This document shows, in pieces, positions 43,481-52,213 of a stretch of DNA of 64,000 bases. Source of the stretch: Sphingomonas sp. Leaf357 (lineage in GTDB: Bacteria; Pseudomonadota; Alphaproteobacteria; Sphingomonadales; Sphingomonadaceae). The translations under genes were made by a program, and so were the position numbers. Position 1 is the first letter of the stretch. Each line of letters starts with the position of its first letter. The stretch spans positions 707,281 through 771,280 of the forward strand of contig NZ_LMPM01000002.1 in assembly GCF_001423845.1 (NCBI RefSeq), given 5' to 3'. The notes under the pieces are model-generated. The model searched no databases. It worked only from the letters and a program-made list of their open reading frames with translations, and was not told the DNA's origin.

Positions 43481-44742
43481 GCCTCTAAGCCCTTGCCGAG
43501 CGTCCTGCGGATCCAGCCCAGCGCGATGGCGATCAATGCCAGCGGCAGCAGCGCGAAGTAGAAGGCAATCTGCCCCGAGACATGCTGAAACAGCAGCCCG
43601 GTCAGGAACGACCCGATCGTTCCGCCGAGCGCGGAGAACACCACGATCATCCCGATCATCGCGGCATGGCGATGCCGGGGCAGCGCACTTAATACGATCG
43701 AACAGAGAGTGGGATAGATCGGTGCCAGGAACACGCCGAGCAACGGGAACAGGAACGCCGCGACCGGCGCAGTGCTCCAGGTCACGTCGGGCCGCGCGAC
43801 CAGACTGCGAGTCGCGGGCAGCGTCGCGACGATCAGCAGCGCCACGCAGGCGAGACAGCCGAGCAGCACCGGCAACCAGTCGAACCGGCGCAACACCAGC
43901 CCGGACACCAGCCGCCCGAACGCCAGCGCACCGACGAAGATGCTCGACATCTGCACGCTCATCGCCGGCGGAAGATGCAGCACCTCGTTGTTGAAGGTCG
44001 GCAGCCACGTGCCGACGCTCTGTTCGAGCAGCACGTAGCAGAAGATACCCGCGAGGAACGCGACCGTCGCGGGCAACGCGGCGAGCGACAGCATCTCGCG
44101 CCACCCGCTCGGCTGATCGGTCTCGCCCACGATCGCGGCGGTCTCGTCCAGCGGCGTCGTCCGCCACAACAGGCTGGCGAACGCACATAAAGCGGCTAGC
44201 ACCCAATAGACGCGCAACCAATCGCTGCCCGTCGCATCCGATCCGACGAACCAGCCGAACAACCAGACGCCGGCGAGCAGGCCGACCATGAACACGCCTT
44301 CGATGATGCCGGTGATGCTGGCATGGTCGGCCGGATCACGCGCGAGCAGGCCGATCGCGGCATAGGTGGAGACCTTGGCGATGCCGAAGCACAGCCCGGT
44401 CGCGACGAACAGCAATTGCATCGCCACGAACGCATGCGCGAACGATGCACCGAGACAGGCGAGCGCGATCGCCGCCATCACACCAATCAGCGCGCGGCGA
44501 TACCCGAACGCCGGGATGCGCGTGGCGAGGAAGAAGGATGCGACGACGACCGACAGATCTTTGCATGCCTCCAGCGTCGATCCGCCCGGCTTGCTCGCAT
44601 CGAAATGGCGGATCGACTGCAGGATCACCACACCGACGCTGTTCATCAGGATGCCGAGCAGCGCATAGGTCAGCCCGAGCGCGATCAGAACGCGCCACCG
44701 GGCCGCCCCCGTCACGCCGGGGGTTCCGATCTCATCGGCCAT
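43477..44742 (-). CDS. MFS sugar transporter
   Basis: A 421-residue inner-membrane permease with twelve predicted helices and a polar 14-residue N-terminus. The general look (LGILMNSVGVVILQSIRHF early, GRLVSGLVLRRFDW after helix 8) is that of the fucose/glucose-type or unclassified MFS sugar carriers. It overlaps the trehalase gene by 4 nt, so its cargo is likely a trehalose-like disaccharide. Start ATG at 44742. A LacI-type palindrome lies about 63 bases upstream. Confidence 0.85.
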   Translation of the reverse strand: MADEIGTPGVTGAARWRVLIALGLTYALLGILMNSVGVVILQSIRHFDASKPGGSTLEACKDLSVVVASFFLATRIPAFGYRRALIGVMAAIALACLGASFAHAFVAMQLLFVATGLCFGIAKVSTYAAIGLLARDPADHASITGIIEGVFMVGLLAGVWLFGWFVGSDATGSDWLRVYWVLAALCAFASLLWRTTPLDETAAIVGETDQPSGWREMLSLAALPATVAFLAGIFCYVLLEQSVGTWLPTFNNEVLHLPPAMSVQMSSIFVGALAFGRLVSGLVLRRFDWLPVLLGCLACVALLIVATLPATRSLVARPDVTWSTAPVAAFLFPLLGVFLAPIYPTLCSIVLSALPRHRHAAMIGMIVVFSALGGTIGSFLTGLLFQHVSGQIAFYFALLPLALIAIALGWIRRTLGKGLEA

Positions 44743-44804
44743 CACACAATCCCCTTCCCCTCCGCGAGATCCTGTCGCCCCGTACGGCATCGGCTATGCG
44801 GTAA

Positions 44805-44818
44805 TGAAATGCTTTTCA
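44805..44818. promoter_or_regulatory. Putative LacI operator, site 2
   Basis: TGAAATGCTTTTCA differs at one base from the perfect palindrome at 50409-50422. It lies in the 111-bp gap between the sulfatase and MFS genes, upstream of the MFS-trehalase pair. Confidence 0.65.
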
Positions 44819-44853
44819 ACCCGACTTCGCCGGGCGGGCGCGACACCCGCATG

Positions 44854-46401
44854 TCAGGCCCGTTTCACGGGCGCGCGAAAGAAACTTGGCGGGAACGGTG
44901 CGCCCTTCGCTCCCTTGGGATCGCGCAGCTCGTTGCGTTCGCCGGCGTCCGCGCTGAGCGGGATCTGCATTCCATCGCTCTTTTCGAGCAAGGCGAACAG
45001 CTTGCGGCTCATGCGATCGGCCAGTTCCTCATGCCCCGGCCGCGCCAGCAGGTTGTCCGCCTCGTGCGGATCGGCCTGCAGATCATAGAGTTCGTCGATA
45101 TCCCAGATGCCGTGGAAATGGACGTATTTGAAGCGATCCTCGCGCAACGCGTGCACCGTCGGCGTCTGCGGGAAATTGCGCTCCCAATAATATTCGTAGA
45201 GCAATTCGCCGCGCCACGGTACCGATCGGCCCTGCGCCAGCGGCAGGGCATTGGCACCCGCCATCGTATCGGGCGCCTGCAGTCCGGCCACCGCCAGCAT
45301 CGTCGGCCCGACATCGATATTGGCGACGACCTGATCGACCACGCCCGGTCCGAATAGCGCAGGGCAGCGCGCGATCATCGGCACGCGCATCGATTCTTCA
45401 TAGGCGGTGCGCTTGTCGATCAGACCGTGCTCGCCGAACTGGAAGCCGTTGTCGCCCATGTAGAGGATCAGCGTATCGTCGAGTTCACCGCGCCGCTCGA
45501 GCAGCGCCATGATCTTCGCCAGCCCTTCGTCTACCGCGAGCAGCGTCTCCATGTAGCGCTTGTAATAGTCGCCGATGTCGAGCGTACCGTGATACGGGTA
45601 ATCGACGCCGTGCCAGCTGTTGCGCTGGTTTTCGACCCACATCGGTCGCCCCGCCGCCCCGGGTTTCATCGTCGCGGGATAGCGGAATGTCTCCTTGGCG
45701 TAGCGCCCCTCGTGGCGCGGCGCGGGAATGAATTCGGAATGCACCGCCTTGTGCGCCAGATGCATCATCCAAGGCCGCTTGCGATCGCGCTTGCCGATCC
45801 AGTCGAGCGCGTAATCGGTCAGTTCGTCGGTGATGTAACCGCGTTGCGGCACGGACCGGCCATCGACGTTCAGCCCGTCCGCACTCGGCCAGTACGTTCC
45901 TTGCCCCTTGAAGCTGACCCAGTGATCGAAGCCCGGCTGCGGCGCGTCGGTTTCGGCGCCCATATGCCATTTGCCGATGAACGCGGTCTCGTATCCCGCG
46001 GCCTGAAGATGTTCGGGATAATAGATCAGGCCCGGCGGGATCGGATGGTTGTTATCGACCACCTTGTGCTGATGCGCATACAGACCGGTGAAGATCGACG
46101 CGCGCGACGGCGAGCATAAAGCGGTGGTGACGAAGGCGTTGCGGAAATGCACGCCCTCCCGCGCCAGCCGGTCCAGCGTCGGCGTGTCGCCGAAATCCTG
46201 CGCCTTCATGAACCCCATTGCGTCGTAACGGTGATCATCGGTCAGCACGACCAGGATGTTGCGCGGCCGCGCATTCGGCAGACGCTTCAGGATGCGCGTG
46301 GTGGGCGCAGGCACGGCCGCCCCCGCCGCCCAGCTATACAGTCCGAATGCCCCGCCGCTGCCCGCGAGCAAGACGCCGCGCCGCGAGGGATCATCGGTCA
46401 T
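44854..46401 (-). CDS. Exported type I sulfatase (1)
   Basis: A 515-residue sulfatase with a twin-arginine-like leader (PSRRGVLLAGSGG). The formylglycine cysteine is C96 in CSPSR, metal aspartates D55-D56 in TDDHR, and another metal pair in YMGDNGFQFGEHG. Type I sulfatases hydrolyse sulfate esters after conversion of the cysteine to formylglycine by a maturation enzyme not found in this window. The sequence resembles the S1 carbohydrate/arylsulfatase group. It overlaps the second sulfatase gene by 4 nt; the pair follows a TonB receptor gene in the same direction. Confidence 0.92.
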   Translation of the reverse strand: MTDDPSRRGVLLAGSGGAFGLYSWAAGAAVPAPTTRILKRLPNARPRNILVVLTDDHRYDAMGFMKAQDFGDTPTLDRLAREGVHFRNAFVTTALCSPSRASIFTGLYAHQHKVVDNNHPIPPGLIYYPEHLQAAGYETAFIGKWHMGAETDAPQPGFDHWVSFKGQGTYWPSADGLNVDGRSVPQRGYITDELTDYALDWIGKRDRKRPWMMHLAHKAVHSEFIPAPRHEGRYAKETFRYPATMKPGAAGRPMWVENQRNSWHGVDYPYHGTLDIGDYYKRYMETLLAVDEGLAKIMALLERRGELDDTLILYMGDNGFQFGEHGLIDKRTAYEESMRVPMIARCPALFGPGVVDQVVANIDVGPTMLAVAGLQAPDTMAGANALPLAQGRSVPWRGELLYEYYWERNFPQTPTVHALREDRFKYVHFHGIWDIDELYDLQADPHEADNLLARPGHEELADRMSRKLFALLEKSDGMQIPLSADAGERNELRDPKGAKGAPFPPSFFRAPVKRA

Positions 46402-47825
46402 TCGCTGCGCCCGATATGCGCATAGGGATCGGTCTGCCCCGCAAGCCAGGGATCCTTGGTCGTGGCGCGCATCGTCTGCAGCCGCTGACGCAGATCGGCC
46501 AGGACGCCGGCATAGGCCGGATCGGCGGCGACGTTGACCAGTTCGTCCGGATCGCGCGCCAAATCGTAGAGTTCCTCCGCCGGGCGCTTGAGATACGCGG
46601 CCTGAGTGCGCTTGCCGAGGCGGATCGCCGGATCGGCGGCGATCGCCTTCCAGCTCGGCGATCCCGCAACGTCTCCGGCGATCGGATAATCGAGCGGGTG
46701 CGCTAGATTGGCGATGTAGCTGTGGTCGTGCGTGCGCACGCTGCGCATCGGATAATATTGATTGATCTCGTGGAAATCGTGGCTTGCGAATACCGTGTCG
46801 CGGCCAGCCGCATCGGGCTGCCCGAGCAGCGGCAGGAGTGACGTTCCCGACAGCTTATATCGCGCGGGCGGCGCGACGCCGGCAAAATCCAGCACCGTCG
46901 GCGCGATATCGACCCAGCTGACCATCGCGCGGTTGACGCTGCCCGCATGGCCCGGCGCGCGAACGATCAGCGGCAGATGCAGGCCGGGATCGTAGAGGTT
47001 GGTCTTGGCGCCGGGGAAGGGCCGGCCATTGTCGCTGCAGAAGATCACCAGCGTATCGTCTGCCCGGCCGGTGGCGGCGAGATCGTCGAGGATCATGCCG
47101 ATGCCGGTATCGAGCCGGCTGAGCGATTCGTAATATTCGGCCAGATCCTGCCGCACCGCCGGGATATCGGGCAGATGAGACGGGATCGGCACCTTGGCTG
47201 GGTTGTAGATCGCTGGCTTGACGCCAGGCCAGATGCGATCGTTGCCGTAATCGACCGCCGCGCGATGCGGATCGCTGTACGCGACGGTGACGAAGAAGGG
47301 CCGGTCGTCGGACGCGCGGATGAAGCTGGACGCTGCGATCGCCAGTTCGCGCACGTCGCGTATTCCGGAGCGCTCCGGCACCAATTCGGTCTCGTAGGGA
47401 AACGCGCTGTCCGGCCCAACATGCTTCTTGCCGACCAGGGCGGTGGCATAGCCCGCACGGCGCAGCATCGCCGGCAGCGTCTCGATCCCGTCGAGCAGCG
47501 ACTGATGGTGCACGTCGTGCTGCAGGCCGTACATGCCGTTCTGATGGGTATACAGGCCGGTGTTGATCACCGCCCGGCTCGGGCTGCACGAGGACACGGC
47601 CGCGAACCCGTTCGTGAAGCGCGTGGCCCCGCGAGCGAATGTGTCGATACGCGGCGTACGGATTGAAACGCCGTAACTGCCGAGATCGAGCCCCTGATCG
47701 TCCGAGATGAGCAGCAGGACGTTGCGACGTGGCTTCGGTGCCGCCACCGCCGCAGCAACCTTTCCATCGACCATTGCCGCTGCGCCGATCAGGGACGCAC
47801 CAAGCAGTACGGAACGCCGGTCCAT
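46398..47825 (-). CDS. Exported type I sulfatase (2), SGSH-like
   Basis: A 475-residue sulfatase with signal sequence (MDRRSVLLGASLIGAAAM, twin-arginine-like). C80 in CSPSR is the formylglycine site and D42-D43 in ISDDQGLDLGSYG bind calcium; IFCSDNGRPFPGAKTNLYD holds the second metal site. The shortened DQGLDLGSYG and SDNG layout resembles N-sulfoglucosamine sulfohydrolase relatives, though O-sulfatase action is as likely. Two different sulfatases in one operon suggest two sulfate positions or two sugar rings. GGAG lies eight bases before the ATG. Confidence 0.92.
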   Translation of the reverse strand: MDRRSVLLGASLIGAAAMVDGKVAAAVAAPKPRRNVLLLISDDQGLDLGSYGVSIRTPRIDTFARGATRFTNGFAAVSSCSPSRAVINTGLYTHQNGMYGLQHDVHHQSLLDGIETLPAMLRRAGYATALVGKKHVGPDSAFPYETELVPERSGIRDVRELAIAASSFIRASDDRPFFVTVAYSDPHRAAVDYGNDRIWPGVKPAIYNPAKVPIPSHLPDIPAVRQDLAEYYESLSRLDTGIGMILDDLAATGRADDTLVIFCSDNGRPFPGAKTNLYDPGLHLPLIVRAPGHAGSVNRAMVSWVDIAPTVLDFAGVAPPARYKLSGTSLLPLLGQPDAAGRDTVFASHDFHEINQYYPMRSVRTHDHSYIANLAHPLDYPIAGDVAGSPSWKAIAADPAIRLGKRTQAAYLKRPAEELYDLARDPDELVNVAADPAYAGVLADLRQRLQTMRATTKDPWLAGQTDPYAHIGRSE

Positions 47826-47855
47826 CGGATCACTCCATCAGCTATGCGGAAAGAA

Positions 47856-47885
47856 CCGGCCCGGACGTACGAACGCCCGGACCGG
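47856..47885. other. Intercistronic hairpin between TonB receptor and sulfatases
   Basis: CCGGCCCGGACGT and the facing GCCCGGACCGG segment can form an interrupted GC-rich stem within the 74-bp gap. No T-run follows on either strand, so it may stabilise or tune the transcript instead of ending it. Confidence 0.4.
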
Positions 47886-47899
47886 CAGTTGGAGGAACC

Positions 47900-50347
47900 T
47901 CAGAACTTCGCCGAAGCGGAGAAGCGGAACGACCGCCCCAGGATCGGCCGCGCAAGAATCGCACCGGTGCCCTGCCCGCCGATGATGCGCGGATTGCCTT
48001 CGGTCAGCCCCAGCGTATCGGTAAGATTGTTGCCCGTCACCGCCAGACGCAGGCGATCCGAGATATCGACCGAGACACCGGCATCGAGCTGGTAGAAGTT
48101 CGGCAGAACCTGAAGGTTTTCCGGATCCGAGAAGCGATCGCCGGTATATTGCAGCGTAGCGAACAACGACGGCTTGAAGCCCCCGACATTCACATCCAGC
48201 GCCGGTGTCACGCGCCACGTCCAGCGTGGCTGGCGCTGCACGCGGTTTCCGGTGTTGTTGATCGTACCGTTTCCGGTGAAGAACCCCTTGTACTTCGCGT
48301 CGAGATACGTGCCGGCGGCGGTCAGGCTGAACCCGCCGAACGGCCGTAACACGCCTTCCATCTCGACGCCGGTCGCCTTCGCGCCGCCGACGGCGGTCAC
48401 CGGAGTTGGCGTCGGGTTGGTCGGCGTCGTGATCAGGTTGACCGTGGCGAGCCCGTCGAACTTGTTGTGGAATACGGTGGCGTACAGGTTGAGCATGCCG
48501 GTCGAGACCTTCAGGCCACCTTCATAGGTATCGATCTGCGCCACGTTGGTCAGCCCTTCGCGCAGGTTGTCGAACTGCGGGAAGCTGTTGCCCCGGCTAT
48601 AGCGCGCGAACGCGCCGATCTGCCGCGTGAAATCGTAGTTAACGCCGGCCGTCCAGGACCATTCGCTCTTCTTATAGTTCACCTGCCGTGGCGAACCGAA
48701 CACCGATACCGCATTGTCGTAAAGCGTCAGCGCGTTGCCATCCAGATTGACCGTATTGCTGGCCGGCGTGCGGATCGTGCCGTCCACCACATGCTGCTGC
48801 CAGCGCACGCCGCCGTCGATGCGCAGTTCGGGCGTGATCTGCAATTCGTCCACGCCGTAGGCGGCATAATCCGAACCCTCGTAATAGGCGTTGACGATGA
48901 AGCCCGGGCCGCTGGTGAAGCCGTTCTGCGTGGCGATGCGCCCGCCGTTCAGCGTCAGGTTGAGCAAGCGGGCATGCGGCTCGGCGGTCAGCAGCACTTG
49001 GTTGCCCAGCGCCCAAGTGTCACGCGTCGTATAATTGGCGTAATAGAAGCCGCCGGTCAGCTTGTTCGACCCCGCCGACCATTCCAACGCGGTATCGGCG
49101 ACATATGAGGTGAGCTTCTTGTCGACCGTCCAGATACCGGCGCGCAACACCTGGGTCGCCGCGCCGGTCGCGACCGCGCCGCCGCCATTGGCATAGGTCA
49201 GCGACGTGACGGTCGATCCGGTGCCGCCGAGGTTGACCGCCATCTGCGCCGCCGAGATCGGCGCATCCGCCGGCACGAGGCCGGTGGTGTCGGCACGGCC
49301 GCCGAGATAGCTCATCCGCTCGCGGAAGCGCAGGCCGTCGGCCACCTCGTAATCGAACGACAGGCCGGTATTGATCACCTTGGCACCGCGCCCGTCGGCA
49401 AGGTCGACGCGCTGCCCGGCGACGTTGGTGGTGATGCGGGTCTCGCGCCCGGCCAGCGCGCCGGTGCCGGCATCGAAGCCCGGATAGGCGCTGATCTTGC
49501 CGTTGGCGCCGACGTTTATCGGTATCGGCAACAGCCACTGCCCGCGATCGTTCAGATAGCGCGCATAGACCTCGACCGAGCCGCGATTGCCGAAATCGTG
49601 GTGGATGTTGGCGGTGATCTGGCCGCCCTTTTCGGCGCGGAACTGCGGATCGCGCAGACCGTTGCCCTGCGCGTAATAGCCGCCGACCATGAAGCCGGTA
49701 TCCTTGCCCAGCGGGCCGGAGATCCAGGCGTCGCCGCGGATCTCGTCGTAATCGGTGTAGGACACCTTCGCCAGGCCGTGGAAGTCCTGCCCGCCAGTGC
49801 GCTGCACGACGTTGACCGTGAGACCGGGCTGGCCGTTCGAGAACAGCGAGCCGGTGCCGCCGCGTACCGCTTCGACCCGCTGCACGGTCTCGTCGAGCCG
49901 GATCAGCTGCGAGTTTTCGAGAAAGGAGAGCGTGGGCGGCGGGAAGACCGGCACGCCGCCGACCTGGAAGGTCACGAACTGCGCATCGCCACCCGACGGA
50001 TAGCCGCGCACGAAGATGTTGGCGCCGTTCTGTCCGCCCGAGCTTTCCGCGCTGACCCCGGGGACGGTACGCAGCAGATCAGCCGTGCTGTTCGGCGCGG
50101 CGCGCGCGATCGCCTCGTTGCTGATCGTGGTTACCGCGAAGGCCGCATCCTGACGTCGCGTGCCGCCGCCTGCGGTACCGACTACGACGATGTCCTGCTC
50201 GGCGTCGGGCACGGTCTGATCGGCAATTGCGGCATTGGGGGTAGCGGCGGGATCGGGAGCCGTCTGGGCCTGTGCGCTCGCCGCGATCAGTGCCAACGGT
50301 GCAACGCCGACCATCAGCCCGACCGACGTCATGGTATGACGAAACAT
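47900..50347 (-). CDS. TonB-dependent receptor of the sulfatase locus
   Basis: An 815-residue outer-membrane receptor. Signal peptide ends near SAQAQT (about 28); QDIVVVGTAGGGTRRQDAAF is the TonB-box region; the plug has PNSTADLLRTVPGVSAESSG and FVRGYPSGGDAQFVTFQVGG, and the barrel ends SFRFSASAKF. The plug style (GGVPVFPPPTLSFLENSQLI) matches receptors seen beside sugar-use genes. AGGAATGA precedes the ATG at 50347. It leads the operon with the two sulfatases and is divergent from a LacI regulator gene, with a perfect palindrome between. Confidence 0.93.
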   Translation of the reverse strand: MFRHTMTSVGLMVGVAPLALIAASAQAQTAPDPAATPNAAIADQTVPDAEQDIVVVGTAGGGTRRQDAAFAVTTISNEAIARAAPNSTADLLRTVPGVSAESSGGQNGANIFVRGYPSGGDAQFVTFQVGGVPVFPPPTLSFLENSQLIRLDETVQRVEAVRGGTGSLFSNGQPGLTVNVVQRTGGQDFHGLAKVSYTDYDEIRGDAWISGPLGKDTGFMVGGYYAQGNGLRDPQFRAEKGGQITANIHHDFGNRGSVEVYARYLNDRGQWLLPIPINVGANGKISAYPGFDAGTGALAGRETRITTNVAGQRVDLADGRGAKVINTGLSFDYEVADGLRFRERMSYLGGRADTTGLVPADAPISAAQMAVNLGGTGSTVTSLTYANGGGAVATGAATQVLRAGIWTVDKKLTSYVADTALEWSAGSNKLTGGFYYANYTTRDTWALGNQVLLTAEPHARLLNLTLNGGRIATQNGFTSGPGFIVNAYYEGSDYAAYGVDELQITPELRIDGGVRWQQHVVDGTIRTPASNTVNLDGNALTLYDNAVSVFGSPRQVNYKKSEWSWTAGVNYDFTRQIGAFARYSRGNSFPQFDNLREGLTNVAQIDTYEGGLKVSTGMLNLYATVFHNKFDGLATVNLITTPTNPTPTPVTAVGGAKATGVEMEGVLRPFGGFSLTAAGTYLDAKYKGFFTGNGTINNTGNRVQRQPRWTWRVTPALDVNVGGFKPSLFATLQYTGDRFSDPENLQVLPNFYQLDAGVSVDISDRLRLAVTGNNLTDTLGLTEGNPRIIGGQGTGAILARPILGRSFRFSASAKF

Positions 50348-50408
50348 TTCATTCCTCCCCTTCAAACGACGACATGCTTGTCTGTCCGATGGGTCCAATA
50401 TGAAAAAA

Positions 50409-50422
50409 TGAAATGCATTTCA
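50409..50422. promoter_or_regulatory. LacI-type operator, site 1
   Basis: TGAAATGCATTTCA is a perfect 14-bp palindrome in the 123-bp divergent region between the TonB receptor and the LacI gene. Its length, central CpG-less GC step and location fit a LacI/GalR operator; site 2 is at 44805. Confidence 0.72.
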
Positions 50423-50470
50423 AGACATGTTGTCATTGTGCGCTCCGACCATGGGTTGCTACGACCACGG

Positions 50471-51541
50471 ATGCCGCTTACCACCGACGGGATGAGCGAC
50501 GACGACGTACCGCAGGACCGCTCGACGCGCCGGAACGCTGCCACGGCCCTCACCATGCACGACATCGCCCGGCTGGCGAAGGTGTCCACACCCACCGTAT
50601 CGCGCGTTCTGAACGGCAGCCCGTTGGTAGCGGCCAAGACCCGCGATCGCGTACTGGAAGTGGCTGGCGCGCACGGCTATGCGGTCAATCGCAATGCGCA
50701 GAAGCTACGCCACCGCCGGACGAACACGATCGCGGTAATGCTCGATTTCGGATCGCATCGCCACGGCGCGATCGGCGATCCCTTCATCTTCGAATTGCTC
50801 GCCGGCGTGTCGGAAGCGCTGTCGATCCGCAATCAGGATCTGCTGCTATCGCCGCCGGGCCTGGAATCGGCGCGCGACTTCCGCGATTTCTTCCGTGCGC
50901 GGGGTGCGGACGGGTTCATCGTGCTCGGCCAGGGCACGCGCGACGCGATGCTACGCAAGCTGGCACGGGAAAACCTGCCGCTCGTGTTGTGGGGCGCGGT
51001 CGCGGCGGACGCCCCTTATTGCGCGGTGGGCAGCGACAATCGTTCGGGCGGCACGCTGGCCGGCAATCATTTCCTGGCCCACGGGCGCAAACGATGGCTG
51101 TTCATCGGCGACATCCGGCACGAGGAATTGCGGCTACGCTATGAGGGCTTGCAGCATGCCGCGATCGGCCGTGACGACGTCACGATCGAATTGTTGCCGA
51201 TCGCGTCCATGGCGTTCACCGCGACGGCCGAGGCGGTGGCGGCGTATCTCGAAAAATCGGGTGCCGCCCATCCGGACGCGGTGTTCGCCTTTTCGGATAC
51301 CGCCGCGATGGCCGCGATTGGATCCTTTCGCGCGATCGGCTTGCTGGCCCCGAGGGATTTTTCCCTGGTCGGCTACAACAATATCCCGCCGGCCGCGCAT
51401 TTCCATCCGGCGATTACGACGATCGATCAGAAGACCGATCTCGCGGGCGCCCTGTTGGTCGAGAAACTCATGCAGAAGATCGATGGCGGTCGCCCGCTCT
51501 CCGTGATGCTGCCGACCGGTATCGTGCTGCGCGAAACCTGA
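50471..51541 (+). CDS. LacI/GalR-family regulator
   Basis: A 356-residue repressor. The DNA-binding region is TMHDIARLAKVSTPTVSRVL followed by NGSPLVAAKTRDRV and the hinge GYAVNRNAQKLRHRRT; the rest is a periplasmic-binding-protein-like sugar domain (TNTIAVMLDFG, GADGFIVLGQG, VGSDNRSGG, FAFSDTAAMAAI, VGYNNIP). The start is uncertain: ATG 50471 is listed, but ATG 50492 (MSDDD) is as plausible since neither has a strong ribosome site. It should control the divergent TonB-sulfatase operon and, through site 2, the MFS-trehalase pair, with a sugar inducer. Confidence 0.92.
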   Translation: MPLTTDGMSDDDVPQDRSTRRNAATALTMHDIARLAKVSTPTVSRVLNGSPLVAAKTRDRVLEVAGAHGYAVNRNAQKLRHRRTNTIAVMLDFGSHRHGAIGDPFIFELLAGVSEALSIRNQDLLLSPPGLESARDFRDFFRARGADGFIVLGQGTRDAMLRKLARENLPLVLWGAVAADAPYCAVGSDNRSGGTLAGNHFLAHGRKRWLFIGDIRHEELRLRYEGLQHAAIGRDDVTIELLPIASMAFTATAEAVAAYLEKSGAAHPDAVFAFSDTAAMAAIGSFRAIGLLAPRDFSLVGYNNIPPAAHFHPAITTIDQKTDLAGALLVEKLMQKIDGGRPLSVMLPTGIVLRET

Positions 51542-51595
51542 TCGCACGTCAGCGTGCAGGGATCGCCCGGCTGCGCGCCTCCGAACGGGGCTCTC

Positions 51596-52213
51596 TTATC
51601 GCGGCGCCATCATCGTCATGATCTCGGCTTCGCTCACCACCTCGGCATATTTCGCCTGCAGGTCGAACAGGTTCGCCTCGTGTGGCGCGGGATCGCGGTC
51701 GCCACAGGCCTCGCGAACGACGAACGGGACGAAACCGTGCTGGAGCGCATCGAGCGCGCTGGCGCGCACGCAGCCCGAGGTAGAGAAGCCGGTTAGGATC
51801 ACCGTGTCGATCCGCGCCGCCGCCAGCGTCGAGCCCAGCGACGTGCCGAAGAACGCGGAGGCATATTGTTTGGATACGATCGTCTCGCCCGCCCGGGGCT
51901 GGAGCGAGGGTGGAAAGTCGCCTCCCGGGCTGCCGCGGTCGAACGCCTTCAACGCCGGTATCTTGCGATAGAACAGCCCGCCATCCGCGCCGCCCGGCTG
52001 ATAGACGACATTGGTGAAGATGACCGGCACGCCCGCAGCGCGTGCCGCCGCGACCAGCCGCACGTTCGACGCCAGCGCCGTCTCGAACCGCGCGTCGTAT
52101 AGCGGCGATCCTAGCGTCAGATAGGCCATCACCACGTCGATCACCAACAATGCGGGGTGATCGCCGAACGGCAGGCGCCCGTCGAACACCCCGGCATAAT
52201 TGCTGGCCGCCAT
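51596..52213 (-). CDS. Isochorismatase-family cysteine hydrolase (amidase type)
   Basis: A 205-residue hydrolase with the catalytic triad D26 (LLVIDVV), K115 (IVSKQYASAFFGT) and C148 (TGFSTSGCVRASALDA). The GCVRASA segment is seen in N-carbamoylsarcosine amidases, nicotinamidase relatives and ureidoacrylate hydrolases, so hydrolysis of an N-carbamoyl or amide bond is probable. Its start overlaps the CoA-transferase stop by one base. Next to hydantoinase A/B-like genes it could remove the carbamoyl group after ring opening; that link is inference. Confidence 0.85.
   Translation of the reverse strand: MAASNYAGVFDGRLPFGDHPALLVIDVVMAYLTLGSPLYDARFETALASNVRLVAAARAAGVPVIFTNVVYQPGGADGGLFYRKIPALKAFDRGSPGGDFPPSLQPRAGETIVSKQYASAFFGTSLGSTLAAARIDTVILTGFSTSGCVRASALDALQHGFVPFVVREACGDRDPAPHEANLFDLQAKYAEVVSEAEIMTMMAPR

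Noticed and set aside
1419..47825. Sulfotransferase and sulfatases as one sulfation-desulfation system
   Set aside because: They lie about 43 kb apart, with different neighbours and no shared operator.
44854..50347. SusC/SusD-type polysaccharide utilisation locus
   Set aside because: There is a TonB receptor but no SusD-like lipoprotein; in alphaproteobacteria TonB receptors work alone.
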